Positions 63,491 through 64,000 of a stretch of 64,000 nt of DNA are shown here, one piece after another. The DNA lies in assembly GCA_003481005.1 (NCBI GenBank), contig QUKC01000002.1:62001-126000 (forward strand). Reading direction: 5' to 3'. Both the position numbers and the translations under genes were made by a program. How positions within the stretch are numbered: the stretch's first letter is position 1; every line of letters begins with the position of its first letter. The notes below the pieces were generated by a model. That model saw only the letters and a list, made by a program, of their open reading frames with translations. It did no database searches and was not told the origin of the DNA. This DNA comes from Firmicutes bacterium TM09-10 (lineage in GTDB: Bacteria > Bacillota > Clostridia > Lachnospirales > Lachnospiraceae).

Positions 63491-64000
63491 TCAACTGTTT
63501 TTTTCAGAAATTGCAGGGGTAATCTCCGATTCTTCCCCGGCAAGCTCCAGTTCAAACCAGAACCTAACGCCGTTTTCGTAATTAATTACGCCGTATTTCT
63601 GGTTCATCGACTCCATAATTGCCTTGACGATCGACAGTCCGATACCGCTTCCGCCGTATTCCCTCGTTCTCGCCTTGTCCACCTTGTAAAACTTCTCCCA
63701 CAGATGCGGCAGAGAATCCTCCGGGATCGGCATACCGGTATTGAACACCGAAACTCTGGCGTGCCCGTCCATTTCCTCGATCTTTACCTCGATAACCTTT
63801 TCTTTTTCACAATGGTTGACCGCATTGGAAAAATAGTTCATCAGAACTTCTTCGATCTTGAATTCATCGCCCCAGACATAGATCTCCTTCGTCTGATCCA
63901 TATGGACGGAAATGCCGTTCTGCTTCGCAAGAAGATCTGCGGACTGCAGATAGTTGTGCACGAGTGCCGTAATATCAAAGCGCTCCATCGAAACAACGTC
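63491..64000 (-). CDS. Sensor histidine kinase, C-terminal part (gene continues past window)
   Basis: About 170 C-terminal residues. The HATPase domain shows the N-box EEVLMNYFSNAVNHCEKEK near residue 55 of the visible part, G1 VSVFNTGMPIPED, F-box WEKFYKVDKARTREYGG and G2 SGIGLSIVKAIMES. The frame is open to base 64000, so the HisKA and sensor parts are outside. No regulator gene is visible. Confidence 0.9.
   Translation of the reverse strand, partial: DVVSMERFDITALVHNYLQSADLLAKQNGISVHMDQTKEIYVWGDEFKIEEVLMNYFSNAVNHCEKEKVIEVKIEEMDGHARVSVFNTGMPIPEDSLPHLWEKFYKVDKARTREYGGSGIGLSIVKAIMESMNQKYGVINYENGVRFWFELELAGEESEITPAISEKNS

Overview
The window looks like chromosome from a low-to-mid GC Gram-positive anaerobe of the Lachnospiraceae / Clostridium cluster XIVa type. 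Supporting signs are strong AGGAGG ribosome sites, sigma-A promoters with 17-nt spacers, a perfect CIRCE operator before groESL, two tandem signal peptidases, lipobox-type binding proteins, pta-ackA, and the gene orders rplS-trmD-rimM-khpA-rpsP-ffh-ylxM and rpmF-plsX-acpP-rnc-smc-ftsY. This is a judgement from gene content and protein style, not from a marker-gene search. Most genes lie on the minus strand.

Layout. 0-8.5 kb: DUF512 protein (cut by the window edge), prs, a DUF2961/GH172-type protein, a NYN-nuclease/LOTUS protein, a cytidylate-kinase-like protein and an SLC13/NhaD-type transporter. 8.5-11.9 kb: an OmpR-type two-component system with a very large sensor, plus a third gene of unknown function. 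12-21 kb: housekeeping block (pgeF, yraN, rnhB, lepB, rbgA, lepB2, rplS, trmD fused to an acetyltransferase, rimM, khpA, rpsP, ffh, ylxM). 21-35 kb: an amino-acid ABC transporter whose ATPase and part of its permease are present twice (21099-22250 and 32401-33552, same orientation). Between the copies sits a 10-kb amino-sugar island: DUF624 protein, alpha/alpha-toroid protein, nanE, sugar ABC transporter, RpiR regulator, ROK kinase. 35.2-37.06 kb: an IS605-type element with intact tnpA and tnpB. 37-46 kb: a carbohydrate/polyol region with two near-duplicate Gfo/Idh/MocA dehydrogenases, two TIM-barrel isomerases, an FAD oxidoreductase, an AraC regulator and a cytoplasmic sulfatase. 46-64 kb: ilvA, ftsY, smc, rnc, acpP, plsX, rpmF, DUF177, an SGNH-MBOAT envelope-acylation pair, ackA, pta, groEL-groES, efp and the end of a sensor kinase.

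The most unusual part is 21-43 kb, which is mosaic. Broken pieces of genes are joined at sharp junctions: a permease piece to a 140-bp piece of trmD to a DUF4127 piece; a truncated response regulator running into the C-terminal codons of a small FakA-like gene; a 33-bp isomerase end beside one dehydrogenase copy; and a dehydrogenase C-terminus left in frame after an isomerase stop. Several pieces have their parent gene elsewhere in this window. Either this is a rearrangement hotspot or part of it is an assembly chimera; the sequence alone cannot decide.

A second unifying signal is a dispersed palindromic repeat built on CAATAGAATGC...GCATTCTATTG. Seven copies plus one half-site lie at gene ends, and two of these supply the stop codon of the preceding gene.
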